Shown piece after piece: positions 8,542-18,800 of a DNA stretch of 33,401 nucleotides. The first letter of the stretch is position 1. Every line of letters begins with the position of its first letter. The stretch spans positions 1 through 33,401 of the forward strand of contig CANJIU010000104.1 in assembly GCA_947474365.1 (NCBI GenBank). The letters run 5' to 3'. Made by a program: the position numbers and the translations under genes. The DNA comes from Opitutia bacterium (GTDB taxonomy: Bacteria > Verrucomicrobiota > Verrucomicrobiia > Opitutales > Opitutaceae). Below the pieces are notes generated by a model that saw nothing but the letters and a program-made list of their open reading frames with translations, made no database searches and had not been told where the DNA came from.

Positions 8542-9963
8542 ATGACCATCCTCCCGATCCATCCCGCTGAAAACGCGTCGCCGGACGCGTTGTTCGCCTT
8601 TCTGGGCGAGTGCCGGGCGGCGGCGGTGCGGGACGGACACTGGAAGCTTGTCAGCATCTCACTGGAGGTTGACGCCCTTGATCCGCTGGCGGTGCTGGAA
8701 TCGATCTTCGATCCGGGCGAGCCCCATTTTTACGCCGAACGTCCGGCAATTGAGACGGCCATCGCCGGAGCGGAAGTTGTCGTCGCGCACGAGGCGCGCG
8801 GTCCGGAGCGTTTCGCCAACGCCCAACGATGGATGTCCGAAGCGCTGGAACATAGCATCGCCGTTGGGGATGTTTCGGCCCCGTTCGGCGGCCCGCATTT
8901 CTTCGCCGCCTTTTCGTTCCTCGACGACGTGGAGGCGGGCGAAGCATTTCCCGCCGCTTCGATTTTCGTGCCGCGCTGGCAGGTCGCCCTCGCGGGGAAA
9001 ACCACGACCGCCGTCGCGAATCTGTTGGTCACGCCCGATGCCGACCTCGCGGCGCTCGCCCACCGCGTCTGGCGGGCCCATCAGAAATTTCGCCGCTTCG
9101 GTTACACCGACACCCCGGTCGGCGACACAGGCGACGTCCTTCCTCCGCAGTTCACTCACCGCGAGGCGGGTGACTATCGCACGTCGGTCTCTCGTGCGCT
9201 CGAGAGCATTGCCAGCGGTGAGATTGCGAAGATTGTCCTGGCCCGCGCCCAGGACATCACGTCCGACCGAACGCTGCATCCGCTGCAAATGCTCAACGGC
9301 CTCCGGCAGCGCTTTCCGGACTGCTATGCGTTTTCTTTCACGCTCGGACGGGGGCCGAGTTTCATCGGAGCCAGTCCGGAGCGACTCGTGCGCGTCAGTC
9401 AGGGACGGCTCGAAACTGAGGCGCTCGCCGGATCGATCCGACGCGGTACCACCGCCAGTGAGGACGCCGCCCTTGCGGGGGCGCTCCTGCGCAGCGAAAA
9501 GGATGTGCGCGAACACCGGGATGTGCTCGATGACATTGTCGCCCGGCTGCGCCCGCTTGGCGTGGTGGCGGAGTTTCCGGCTCAGCCGCAGGTGCGACGC
9601 CTGGCCAACGTTCAACACCTCCACACGCCGGTGCAGGCGGCGATGCCGTCCGGAAGGACCGTGCTCGACGTGATCGCCGCAATGCATCCGACGCCGGCGG
9701 TCGGCGGGACGCCCCGGGGAGCGGCGATCGAGCGAATTCGCGGGCTGGAGGGATTTCCCCGCGGGCTTTATGCGGGCGCGATCGGGTGGCTGAACGCGCG
9801 CGGAGGCGGAGAGTTTTTCGTCGGCATCCGATCCGCCTTGGTGGAAGGGTCGCGGGCGCGAGTTTTTGCGGGCGCCGGCATCGTCAAGGGATCTACGCCG
9901 GAAAAGGAGTTTGCTGAAACCGAACTGAAGTTTAAGGCCATGCTCGATGCGCTGATGAAGTAA
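8542..9963 (+). CDS. menF: Isochorismate synthase (menaquinone pathway)
   Basis: The enzyme converts chorismate to isochorismate, the first committed step of menaquinone synthesis. The C-terminal chorismate-binding domain spans about 205-470. It contains the presumed general base K230 in GEIAKIVLAR, E294 in ETEALAGSIRRG, the HPTPAVGGTPR signature at 382-392, and the metal/substrate segment FVGIRSALVEG at 426-436. The Lys at position 230 separates isochorismate synthases from anthranilate and aminodeoxychorismate synthases, and the gene lies 22 bp before menD, so MenF fits better than the siderophore-type EntC/DhbC. The N-terminal 200 residues are the variable half of the fold. The length of 473 residues is normal. 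Confidence 0.94.
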   Translation: MTILPIHPAENASPDALFAFLGECRAAAVRDGHWKLVSISLEVDALDPLAVLESIFDPGEPHFYAERPAIETAIAGAEVVVAHEARGPERFANAQRWMSEALEHSIAVGDVSAPFGGPHFFAAFSFLDDVEAGEAFPAASIFVPRWQVALAGKTTTAVANLLVTPDADLAALAHRVWRAHQKFRRFGYTDTPVGDTGDVLPPQFTHREAGDYRTSVSRALESIASGEIAKIVLARAQDITSDRTLHPLQMLNGLRQRFPDCYAFSFTLGRGPSFIGASPERLVRVSQGRLETEALAGSIRRGTTASEDAALAGALLRSEKDVREHRDVLDDIVARLRPLGVVAEFPAQPQVRRLANVQHLHTPVQAAMPSGRTVLDVIAAMHPTPAVGGTPRGAAIERIRGLEGFPRGLYAGAIGWLNARGGGEFFVGIRSALVEGSRARVFAGAGIVKGSTPEKEFAETELKFKAMLDALMK

Positions 9964-9985
9964 CTCCGCGCCATCGCGATTCCGT

Positions 9986-11731
9986 ATGTCATCCCCTCCG
10001 TTGCTCGATGTCCGAAACGTGAACGCCCTTTGGGCGGGCGTGTTGGCGGAAACCCTGGCCCGTTGCGGCGTCCGCCACGCGGTAATTTCACCTGGTTCAC
10101 GGTCGGCGCCACTGACGTTCGCCTTCGCCGCGCATCCGGAGATTGAGGCGATTCCGGTGCTCGACGAACGTTCGGCGGCGTTCTTCGCGCTGGGTTTGGC
10201 GAAACAACGCCAGCAGCCCGTGGCGTTGGTGTGCACGAGCGGCACGGCCGGGGCAAATTACTTTCCGGCCGTGATTGAAGCGTACGAAAGCGGTGTGCCA
10301 CTGATCGTGCTGACGGCGGACCGGCCACCGGAAATGCGCGCCTGCGCCTCCGGCCAGACCATCGATCAGCAAAAACTCTTCGGGAGCCACGTCGGGTTTC
10401 AACACGAACTCGCGCTGCCGGAACTCAATTCCGCCCGGTTTTCGTATCTGCGGCAAACCGTCGCACACGCTGTCGAGCACTCGCTGATCCCGGTGGCCGG
10501 ACCGGTGCATCTCAACGTGCCGTTTCGCGATCCCCTGCCTCCCGTGGCGGATGACGGAGCGACGGCGACGTTTGCCGCCACCGTCGACTGGGAGCGATTC
10601 TTCGGACATCTGAACCTGGTGAGTCCAATCGCGATCTTCACGCCGCCGCCGGCCATCACGGCGGAGGTGCATGGAGCCATTGTGGTCGGGCCGGTGCAGC
10701 CGGGCGACGAGAGCGCTTTTGTCGCTGCGGTAGCGGAGATCGCGCGACGGCTCCGATGGCCGGTGCTGACGGACGGACTGTCGCCGCTCCGACATCATGC
10801 GGCGCAGGTGCCGAACATGATCACGACCTACGATGTGATCCTGCGCAATGAGGCGGCGGCCGAACGACTGAAACCCGAGGTTGTCCTTTGCCTGGGCGCG
10901 TGGCCGACGAGCAAGGTGCTTCGTGCCTGGATCGAGTCCAGTGGCGCAACGGTGTGGCTGGTCTCGGAGCGGCCCGACAATCGGGATTCGCTGCACGGGC
11001 TGACCCGGCGTGTGCCGGTGTCGTTATCCCTCCTTGCGCCCATGTTGCCGCAGGCGATGGATGAAAATGGCTATCAGCGGATGTGGGCGCGGTATGAACA
11101 AAAGGTACGTCCCGCGCTCGCGGAGAAACTTCGCGCGGAACAGAGCTTCTTCGAGCCGAAGGCCGCGTGGCTGCTGGCGGGCCATCTTCCGCCAGGTACG
11201 CTGGTGTTCATCGCGAACTCGATGCCCGTCCGCGACGCCGAATACACCTGGCCCGCCACCGACCGCGGGCTGCGGCCGTTTTGCAATCGCGGGGCGAACG
11301 GGATTGACGGAACACTTTCCAGTGCGCTGGGCACGGCGCACGGGGCGGACCAGCCTGCGGTGTTGCTGACCGGCGATCTCGCACTGCTGCACGACACGAA
11401 CGGGTTTCTGCTGAAATCGCGTTTCCGCGGCTCGCTCACGATCATTTTGATCAACAACCGGGGCGGCGGAATTTTCGAGCACCTGCCCGTCGCCCAATTC
11501 GAACCGCCCTTCGAGGACTATTTTGCCACGCCGCAGGAGGCGGATTTCGCGAAGCTCGGCGCGGCCTACGGGGTGGAACACACAATGGTGAGAGACTGGC
11601 CTCACTTCGTCGCCCTGATCGCGACGTTACCGGCGGCTGGCATCCGCGTGCTGGAGGTGCGCACGGATCGAAAGCGGGACGCCGCGGCGCGGAAGGCGCT
11701 GTTCGCGGAGCTTGCCGCTGGATTGGGATAG
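9986..11731 (+). CDS. menD: SEPHCHC synthase (2-succinyl-5-enolpyruvyl-6-hydroxy-3-cyclohexene-1-carboxylate synthase)
   Basis: A thiamine-diphosphate enzyme that joins isochorismate with 2-oxoglutarate, the second step of menaquinone synthesis. It shows the MenD signature SPGSRSAPLTFAF at residues 35-47, the cofactor-activating glutamate E61 in LDERSAAFFALG, the ThDP-fold segment CTSGTAGANYFPAV, and the ADRPPEMR stretch. The metal/diphosphate motif starting GDLALLHD near residue 463 continues to the NNRGGGIFEHLP segment. The length of 581 residues is typical, and the enzyme is a soluble tetramer in known cases. It follows menF by 22 bp, so the two form an operon in pathway order. MenH and MenC are not beside it. 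Confidence 0.96.
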   Translation: MSSPPLLDVRNVNALWAGVLAETLARCGVRHAVISPGSRSAPLTFAFAAHPEIEAIPVLDERSAAFFALGLAKQRQQPVALVCTSGTAGANYFPAVIEAYESGVPLIVLTADRPPEMRACASGQTIDQQKLFGSHVGFQHELALPELNSARFSYLRQTVAHAVEHSLIPVAGPVHLNVPFRDPLPPVADDGATATFAATVDWERFFGHLNLVSPIAIFTPPPAITAEVHGAIVVGPVQPGDESAFVAAVAEIARRLRWPVLTDGLSPLRHHAAQVPNMITTYDVILRNEAAAERLKPEVVLCLGAWPTSKVLRAWIESSGATVWLVSERPDNRDSLHGLTRRVPVSLSLLAPMLPQAMDENGYQRMWARYEQKVRPALAEKLRAEQSFFEPKAAWLLAGHLPPGTLVFIANSMPVRDAEYTWPATDRGLRPFCNRGANGIDGTLSSALGTAHGADQPAVLLTGDLALLHDTNGFLLKSRFRGSLTIILINNRGGGIFEHLPVAQFEPPFEDYFATPQEADFAKLGAAYGVEHTMVRDWPHFVALIATLPAAGIRVLEVRTDRKRDAAARKALFAELAAGLG

Positions 11732-11820
11732 TCGGGCGTTTCCGGACGTGAATCGCTTCCGCAGAAGCCGGCGACGTTTCGGTTTCGGCGCTGACAGCAG
11801 CGGTGCTGGGTCCGCTCGCC

Positions 11821-13731
11821 CTACAATTGAATCGGCAAGCCCACTTCGATGATTTGCATCGGCGGAAGCTGGTAGTAGTCGCGCGCCTGCCGGGCGTTGC
11901 GGCTGAGGAAGCCGTAGAAGTGTTTCTGCCATTCCCACATTTGCGCCTCACCGCCTGTGATGATCATCTCGCGGTTGAAATAGTAGGTGGCCTCAGACGG
12001 CTTTAACGGAACTCCCGCGTCCCGGATCCGTTCGATCAAGGAGGCGACGTCGGGCGACTCCATGTAGCCGTAGTGGGCGACAGCGCGCCAGACTCCTTGA
12101 CCAATGGCGCGCACCTCCAGGCGCTCGCTCTCGGCAACGGTCGGCACCTCCCGCGCGGTGACGCTCAGCAACACCACCGTTTCATGCAGCACCTTGTTGG
12201 CCTTGACGTGGTGCAGGAGGACCAACGGTGTGCCACGGGGGTTGCCGGCCATGAAAACCCCTGTGCCGCGGACACGCAGGATATGTTTGCTCGCGGCGAT
12301 GTTACAGAGCTCGTTTTCGGTGATTTCGTTCGCGTAGACGCGCTGGAAGATCTCCATCTTGCCGACCTTCCACGTGTGCATGATCGCGACGACCAGCGCG
12401 GCGATGGCGATGGGAAGCCAGCCGCCGTCCATGAATTTGTGCAGCGTCGCGATAAAGAACGTGGCGTCCACGATATAAAACAAAGCAGTAAGACCGACCA
12501 CCCGCCAGAGCGGCCACTTCCAATGCAGTCGCATGACGAGGTAGAACGCGTAGGTCGTGACCAGCATTGTCCCGGTAACTGCAATGCCGTACGCGGAGGC
12601 CAGGCGATCGCTCGAACCGAAATTGGCAACCACGGCAATCGAGAGCAGCGCGAGCGACGTGTTGATAAGGGGCATGTAGATCTGGCCCACCTGATCGGCG
12701 TTGGTATGGGTGACATTCAGCCGCGGGAAGTAACCCAGTTGAATCGCGGAACGGGTGAGAGAGAAAGCGCCGGAGATCACAGCCTGGCTGGCGATGATCG
12801 CCGCCACGATGGACAGCAGTGTCAACGCGAGTTGTCCCCAACCGGCGGGAGCCAGCGCAAAAAAAGGATTTTCGGTCGAATCCGGATGCGTGATCACGTA
12901 CGCGCCCTGGCCATAGTAATTCAGCAGCAGTCCGGGAAACGCGAAGAAGTACCACGCTTGCGCGATCGCTTTGCGCCCGAAATGCCCCATGTCGGCATAG
13001 AGCGCCTCGGCACCCGTCACCGTCAGCACGATGGCGCCAAGCATCACGACCGCGCCGCCCGGGTGGGTAAGGAGTAACTTGATTCCCAGGATAGGATTAA
13101 GAGCGGCGAAAACCTGCGGTGCGTTCTTGATTTGCCAGATGCCGAGAACGGCGAGAACGGTGAACCACAACATCATGAGCGGACCGAAGATCCCGCCTAT
13201 CGTCTTGGAGCCTTTGTGCTGAAACCAGAAGAGCCCGGCGAGAATCGCGCACGCGATCGTTGTGATGTAGGGCTTGAAGTGAGGACTGACTCCCTTCAAG
13301 CCCTCGGCCGCGCCCAGCACCGAGATGGCCGGCGTAATGACGCTGTCGCCGTAGAGAAGGGCCGCGCCGGCGAGAACGATGAATACCGTGGTTCCCACTC
13401 GAGTGCCGAGTTTGGTGGAATCGCTTTTGGCGTGGGTCAGGGCGAGCAGGGCGAAAATGCCGCCCTCGCCGCGGTTGTCGGCGCGGGTGATGTAGCCGAG
13501 GTACTTGACGCAGACGACGAGTAGCAGCGACCACGTCATCAGCGAGAGTATTCCCATCACACCCTCAGCACGCTCGCCGGGGGCCAGCTGTGCGAGGCAC
13601 TCCTTCATCGCGTAGAGTGGACTTGTGCCGATATCACCGAAAACGACTCCCAAGGCACCGATGCAAAGGGTGGCACGTGTCCCGGCGGTCGCTGGCGTGG
13701 TTGACGGGCTGCTCATGAAAAACCGAAGCAT
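11821..13731 (-). CDS. kup: Low-affinity potassium transporter Kup
   Basis: A K+/H+ symporter of the inner membrane (KUP/HAK/KT family). The N-terminal signature GALGVVFGDIGTSPLYAMKECL-like segment (GDIGTSPLY about residues 28-36) is diagnostic. About twelve hydrophobic helices run to about residue 445, followed by a soluble C-terminal domain that ends near MQIIEVGLPIQL. The ATG at 13731 has GGAG nine bases upstream. A second ATG at 13716 also fits the family, and a TTG at 13755 is the longest possibility. The gene is transcribed against menF-menD and away from menB, and so splits the menaquinone genes. Its stop is 89 bp from that of menD, with no clear terminator between them. Confidence 0.96.
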   Translation of the reverse strand: MLRFFMSSPSTTPATAGTRATLCIGALGVVFGDIGTSPLYAMKECLAQLAPGERAEGVMGILSLMTWSLLLVVCVKYLGYITRADNRGEGGIFALLALTHAKSDSTKLGTRVGTTVFIVLAGAALLYGDSVITPAISVLGAAEGLKGVSPHFKPYITTIACAILAGLFWFQHKGSKTIGGIFGPLMMLWFTVLAVLGIWQIKNAPQVFAALNPILGIKLLLTHPGGAVVMLGAIVLTVTGAEALYADMGHFGRKAIAQAWYFFAFPGLLLNYYGQGAYVITHPDSTENPFFALAPAGWGQLALTLLSIVAAIIASQAVISGAFSLTRSAIQLGYFPRLNVTHTNADQVGQIYMPLINTSLALLSIAVVANFGSSDRLASAYGIAVTGTMLVTTYAFYLVMRLHWKWPLWRVVGLTALFYIVDATFFIATLHKFMDGGWLPIAIAALVVAIMHTWKVGKMEIFQRVYANEITENELCNIAASKHILRVRGTGVFMAGNPRGTPLVLLHHVKANKVLHETVVLLSVTAREVPTVAESERLEVRAIGQGVWRAVAHYGYMESPDVASLIERIRDAGVPLKPSEATYYFNREMIITGGEAQMWEWQKHFYGFLSRNARQARDYYQLPPMQIIEVGLPIQL

Positions 13732-13880
13732 CCCGAATTGCTCCGGTCCCTCCAAGCAGTTTCAATCTGATCAGGGAATCAGCTTGCTTTTGAGCGGACC
13801 CATCCGGTCGGTTCGCGACTTTCAGAAATGACGCGCCCTACGGTTGGACAACCCGGAAAAATCCGCCCACGCTGCGTCGC

Positions 13881-14714
13881 ATGATTCCTGCATGGCGGGT
13901 CGCCAAGACCTACACGGATATCCTCTATCACAAGGCCGATGGCATCGCGAAGGTGACGATCAACCGGCCCGCGAAGCGCAACGCATTCCGGCCCCTCACG
14001 GTGGCGGAGATGTTCGACGCGTTTTCCGACGCGCGCGAGGATCCGAAGATCGGGGTCGTCCTTCTCACCGGTGCAGGACCGCACACCGATGGAAAGTACG
14101 CCTTTTGCGCCGGTGGCGATCAGAGCGTGCGCGGCCATGCCGGCTACATCGACGAAGCCGGCGTACCGCGACTCAACGTCCTCGATTTGCAGAAGCTCAT
14201 CCGATCGATGCCGAAAGTTGTCATCGCGCTCGTGGCGGGCTACGCCATCGGAGGCGGGCACGTGCTCCACGTGGTGTGCGATCTCAGCATCGCGGCGGAC
14301 AACGGCATCTTCGGGCAGGTCGGCCCCAAGATGGGCAGCTTCGATGGTGGCTTCGGTTCCAGTTACTTGGCGCGTGTGGTCGGGCAGAAGAAGGCGCGCG
14401 AGATTTGGTTCCTGTGCCGCCAATACAACGCGCAGCAGGCGCTCGACATGGGGCTCGTCAACGCGGTGGTGCCGGTGGCTGAGCTCGAGACGGAGGGCGT
14501 GAAGTGGGCCAACGAAATTTTGGACAAGAGCCCGCTCGCGATTCGGTTGCTCAAGAGTGGTTTCAACGCCGAACTCGACGGGCAGGCCGGAATCCAGGAA
14601 CTCGCGGGTAACGCGACCATGCTCTACTACATGAGCGACGAAGCGAAGGATTTCATGACTGCCCAGAGGGACAAACGGAAGCCCGACGCCCGCAAGTACC
14701 CGTGGCTGCCCTGA
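13881..14714 (+). CDS. menB: 1,4-dihydroxy-2-naphthoyl-CoA synthase
   Basis: A crotonase-fold enzyme that closes the second ring of the naphthoquinone from o-succinylbenzoyl-CoA. Oxyanion-hole segments are RNAFRP near residue 33 and AFCAGGDQSVRG at 74-85. The MenB signature runs through FGQVGPKMGSFDGG at 144-157, and the C-terminal half (KKAREIWFLCRQYNAQQALDM-like, plus LAGNATMLYYM) is close to E. coli MenB. Q146 and G148 match the bicarbonate site of type I MenB, which stands in for a catalytic carboxylate. The Trp after the double Gly in E. coli is Phe158 here. The gene is separated from menF-menD by kup on the other strand and must have its own promoter in the 149-bp divergent gap. It converges on the next gene with only 20 bp between the stops. 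Confidence 0.96.
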   Translation: MIPAWRVAKTYTDILYHKADGIAKVTINRPAKRNAFRPLTVAEMFDAFSDAREDPKIGVVLLTGAGPHTDGKYAFCAGGDQSVRGHAGYIDEAGVPRLNVLDLQKLIRSMPKVVIALVAGYAIGGGHVLHVVCDLSIAADNGIFGQVGPKMGSFDGGFGSSYLARVVGQKKAREIWFLCRQYNAQQALDMGLVNAVVPVAELETEGVKWANEILDKSPLAIRLLKSGFNAELDGQAGIQELAGNATMLYYMSDEAKDFMTAQRDKRKPDARKYPWLP

Positions 14715-14734
14715 GGTTTTGGCCGGGCGTAATC

Positions 14735-15850
14735 CTAAAACGGCATCATGCGGAGCGCAAAGGCCCGGTCGATCAGCCACGCGCTGCCGAAGGCGAGTAG
14801 GACGTATGAGATAACGGTCCTTGCCTGATGCGACCACGCTTGGCGTCCAACCCAGAGCAGCAATGGCCAGCACATCGCGGCGATGGCCAGTTGCCCGACT
14901 TCAACGCCCAGATTGAACGCCAGCAGGCTGCGCACGAGCCCCTCAGACGGCAGGCCGAGTTCGCGGAGCACACTGGCAAAGCCGAAACCGTGAACGAGCC
15001 CAAACGCGAACGTGATGCGCCACCGATGGCTGTTTTCCATTTTTCGCCAGATGTTTTCAGCAGCGACATAGACGATGCTCACCGCAATCGCGCTTTCCAC
15101 CCAGCGGGATGGCAGTGACACCACGCCGAGTGCCGCCAGCGCGAGTGTCAGCGTGTGCGCTACACTGAAGGCGGTGATGATCTTCAGGAGGTCGCTGAAC
15201 CGGCGTACAAAGAGGAGTGCGAAAAGAAACGCGATGTGATCGTATCCGAGAAAAATATGCGACACGCCGAGCCAAAGGTACTGTTTGAACTGCTCCCAGG
15301 CTGGGACGCGGTAGCCGGTATCGAAGAGATAGTCCGGTTCGAAGCGGGTGAAGATGACGGGATTTTCACGACCGTCCCAGACGAAGGCTCCCAGCACGGT
15401 GTGGCGTTCCCCCAGCGTGCCGAAGAAATCAAAGGTCAGTGCCACCGCATCCGGTGCGTGCAACACCGGATTGCGAAACGTGACGGTAGAGAGCCGTTGC
15501 GCCGTGTCGGGTTCGGTGACGGCGTCACCGGCGTCAATTGGCCATGTCGGCGGGCTCATCGCTCCGAACGTGGCTTCCCGTTCGTTCAACTCCACGAACA
15601 CACTGTTGCGCAGGAACGCCTCGATTCCCGGACCGGCCTGCTGCAATTCCGCCGGAGTCACCCGCCCGTCGTGGTTGACGTCGAGCGGGGTCATCTTCGC
15701 GTAGGTGGCGAGATCGAACGTGAAGGTGAAAGACACCTCCGCGTGTCCGATCGCGACCTTGCAATAGCTCGTATCGACCGTGTGGGCGCGGGCGGACGCA
15801 AGCGCCACCAGCGCGAACCAGGCGAGCAACGTCCACCGGCGGATGTTCAC
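14735..15850 (-). CDS. HupE/UreJ-like membrane protein with an EF-hand in its exported half
   Basis: A 371-residue membrane protein. A signal peptide (residues 1-22, ending ARA) leads to an exported domain. This holds a canonical EF-hand calcium loop, D57-x-N59-x-D61-G-R-V-x-x-x-E68. About seven hydrophobic helices fill the second half from residue about 180. The segment HIFLGYDHIAFLFALLF starts the HupE/UreJ_2-type membrane domain. Family members are often called nickel or cobalt permease-like, but transport is unproven for this subgroup. The start is the GTG at 15850, which overlaps the preceding stop as GTGA and gives a proper signal peptide. A GTG at 15874 is also open. It is the last gene of the nine-gene operon and converges with menB. 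A weak 7-bp stem spans the two stops. Confidence 0.8.
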   Translation of the reverse strand: MNIRRWTLLAWFALVALASARAHTVDTSYCKVAIGHAEVSFTFTFDLATYAKMTPLDVNHDGRVTPAELQQAGPGIEAFLRNSVFVELNEREATFGAMSPPTWPIDAGDAVTEPDTAQRLSTVTFRNPVLHAPDAVALTFDFFGTLGERHTVLGAFVWDGRENPVIFTRFEPDYLFDTGYRVPAWEQFKQYLWLGVSHIFLGYDHIAFLFALLFVRRFSDLLKIITAFSVAHTLTLALAALGVVSLPSRWVESAIAVSIVYVAAENIWRKMENSHRWRITFAFGLVHGFGFASVLRELGLPSEGLVRSLLAFNLGVEVGQLAIAAMCWPLLLWVGRQAWSHQARTVISYVLLAFGSAWLIDRAFALRMMPF

Positions 15851-18800
15851 TTCCCCGGCGTGTAGGTGATCCACATTGGTGAAACCCAGACGAGTTCGCC
15901 GTTGGTCTGTTCACCGCGGAAGTAATAATAGCTGGTCTTGCCGGCGGTCGGCTTGGGATCGGTCCAGTTAAGTTCGACCTCGGATTTGTTGGGGGTGAGG
16001 ACGTGGATTTCTTCGTCATCCTTGACCAGCGTGACTTTCGAAAACGGAGCAGTGCCCACGAGTTTCAGGCGCAGGGTGGGAGGCTGAGAGCTGGAAAAAT
16101 CATCCCCGAGCATGTAGTCGCGGCCGTTCGCGGTGCAGCGATAGTCCGCGACAATGTTGTCCGTCGCGCCGTAGGTGTGCCTTGCGCGCATGGCGCGCAG
16201 CAGCGCCTCGCGCGAGGTGTCCTCGGCGTAGACCATCGCGTAGCTGATGTGGGTGGACCCGTGGTCGCTGCTCGATTGAAACGAAAACTTGATGCCCTTC
16301 TTGAAGGCTAGATTCACGAATCCCAGCGGCCGCCAACCACCGATGGCGTCGTTTGCGGTGGGGGAGCGGGGCGCCCCGGGGCGTTCGTAGTTCTGCCGCG
16401 CGCCCTGGTAGATTTCCACCATCGGCTCGACGTCGGCCGCGCTGTTGCGCCAGTCGGTGCCCATGTCGGTCGCACTCGTATGCGAGGCGCACACTCCCTT
16501 GAAATGGCGCAGGTAATCATAAAACATCAGCGTGTCGGGGGCTGAGATCACCGGCTCGGGCTGGGTCTTTGGCAGCCGCGGGAGAGTCCGCACGCCGCGC
16601 TGGGCGAAGACCGCGTTGCGATGCCCTTCCGGATACGCGACACTGCGTTCGTACGTGAACGGAGGATCGAAGCGTCCCGGTAGCCGGAAGGCGTCGGTGG
16701 TCTTCTGGATGAGCCACCACGTGTACTCGCGGCCGTTCCCATTGTCATGGTCGCCGTTGCCAAGCCAGTCCATCCCGGCGACATCGATGGCGTAGCGCCA
16801 CATGTCCTCGACCGGACCGTCGTTGCCGCCGTCGCCGCTGACTTCCGTGTGCCGATGGAACTCGCCACGCAGCAATTGCAGCGGCTTGCCGTCATAGGTG
16901 ATGCGCTGGGCGCGGGAACGGGCGATCGCTTCGCGTTCGGCGAGCGTCTCCTTGCTCGGAGACACGCCGGCTGACGGTACAACCTTCGCCGTCACCAGCT
17001 TCAGTGTGACGGGGGCGGCAGCCATTTCGAGGCGGCTCACATAGATGTCATTGTCGAACGGATCTCCGGCCGGGGCCTGGCTGTTGCCGCCGCCGGCACG
17101 CGGGACGTGCCGATCCTGACGATGGTCGGTCGAATGGGCGACGACGAATCCACCGCCGGGATGCGCGGCGACGGCTGGCGAATTGTAGAGCAGGTTATCG
17201 GAGTGGGGCAAAATCGTCGGCCCGGTCCATTGATCTCCCGCATAACTCGCCGCGTAATCGGTCCACACGGTGCCGAGGGCGGATTGAAACGTACCCTCCC
17301 GGCTGCGCGCAAAGAGCCAAATCCTGCCGTCGCGATCGCACGCGAGTCGGGCGATGTTGTTATAAGTGACGGCGCCCGCGACCTCGGCCTCTTCTCCCGC
17401 CTTGCGACCGGCCGTGTCGGCTTCCGGGCGGCGCACGGGAAGATTCCTCGGACCGCGACGGACCCGACTGCCCGGGAGCCCGCTGGCGACCGGGGAGGCG
17501 GGTTCCATCCATTCGTTGCCGACCAGGACGCGCAGGCCGATTTGGCGGTCGCGATAGAGGCCGATGCCGGACTCGCGATCGAGTGCACCCCAATTTTTTC
17601 CCCACGTGGGACCGCTGCGCTCCCATGCGACCCAGAGGCGCGACTGCCGGTCGTAGGTCAGCGAAGCGCGCGCCTCATAGTCGGTCGTGTTGGCGACCGG
17701 CCGCGCGTCGGTGGACGCACCGTTGGCCGCAAACTCACGTAGCCAAACGTCGTAATCGCCCTTGTCATAGGTGTCCCACGCGATGGCGACGCGGCCATCG
17801 GCCGCGGCGGCAATGGCGGGCAGCCAGCAATTGCCGGACTGCGTGCTGACGACGCGCTCGGGGGTCCAGTTGCCGTCCGGTGCTTGATGGCGCTCAAGGA
17901 TTCGAAACACGTTGTCGCGAGCGGCCTGCCAGGCGACCCAGACGCGGCCTTTCGCGTCCGTTGTGGCCACAGGGCAAATATCGGTACCGGCGGACGAGGT
18001 GAGTGGAATCGGCGCGGAGACCTTGCCGTCCGTGACACTGGCGGCGAAGAGTTCGAAATTTGCGAGTGGCTGGGCCGACCATTGCGTGTTTTCCGACCAG
18101 ATGACCCAGAAGCGCCCGGTCCCGTCCGCGGCGACGCTGCATTTGTACAGATCGCGTCCGGGGGGCGTGACCGCAACGGGCGCCGTCCACTTGCCGTCGC
18201 GTTGGAGCCGGAGCCAGAGCCGGTCGGCGCCGGGGGGCTTGGCGAGAAAAGAAAAGTCGGTGGGAGCCTCGTCCCACATGCGTGAGCGTTCATCGCGGTC
18301 GATCCCGGGGGTGAAACTGATCCATGCGACCGCGGCAGCGCCGTCGGATGTCACGGCGAGGGCGGGAAAATCATCATCGTCGCGCGCAGTCGTCAGCGGA
18401 CGCGACGCGGCCACGCGCTCGACGTCCACCTTGCCCTTCAATTCCTCGATCACCTTGCCGTACGGGATTTCCGAAAGCTTGAACTGAAATTTTCCCTGCT
18501 GGGTGTCGACCGCGACGACCGACGACTCATTGACGCCCGTGAGCACCAGGAAGATGCCGTTGTCGGCCATCATGGCGGCGGCCGCGCCCTTCTTTTTGGC
18601 GTTCTTCTTGCCGTTGTTGCTGCGACGCACGGTGAGCGGCCGGGTGGCGGCCTTCCAGCTGGTGTGGTCGATTACCTTATCGCTCTCCTGGAACCGCCAG
18701 CCGTCGATGCGTTCTACGCTGCCAGGGGCGACGGTGACCTTTCCATCCCACGTCGTGTTGCCGGTGTCGGTCAAGCCGAAGCGGATACGCACGCCGATGT

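Noticed and set aside
8659..10245. 528-codon open frame antisense to menF and menD
   Set aside because: Shadow frame crossing two real genes and their gap.
12073..13077. 334-codon open frame antisense to kup
   Set aside because: Polar, His-rich product opposite membrane helices; a typical shadow.
13732..13880. c-di-AMP (ydaO-type) riboswitch before kup
   Set aside because: The gap is too short and lacks the conserved core; only a weak hairpin is present.
14713..14741. Bidirectional terminator between menB and the HupE/UreJ-like gene
   Set aside because: Only a 7-bp A/T-rich stem with a 12-base loop overlapping the stop codon; too weak to call.
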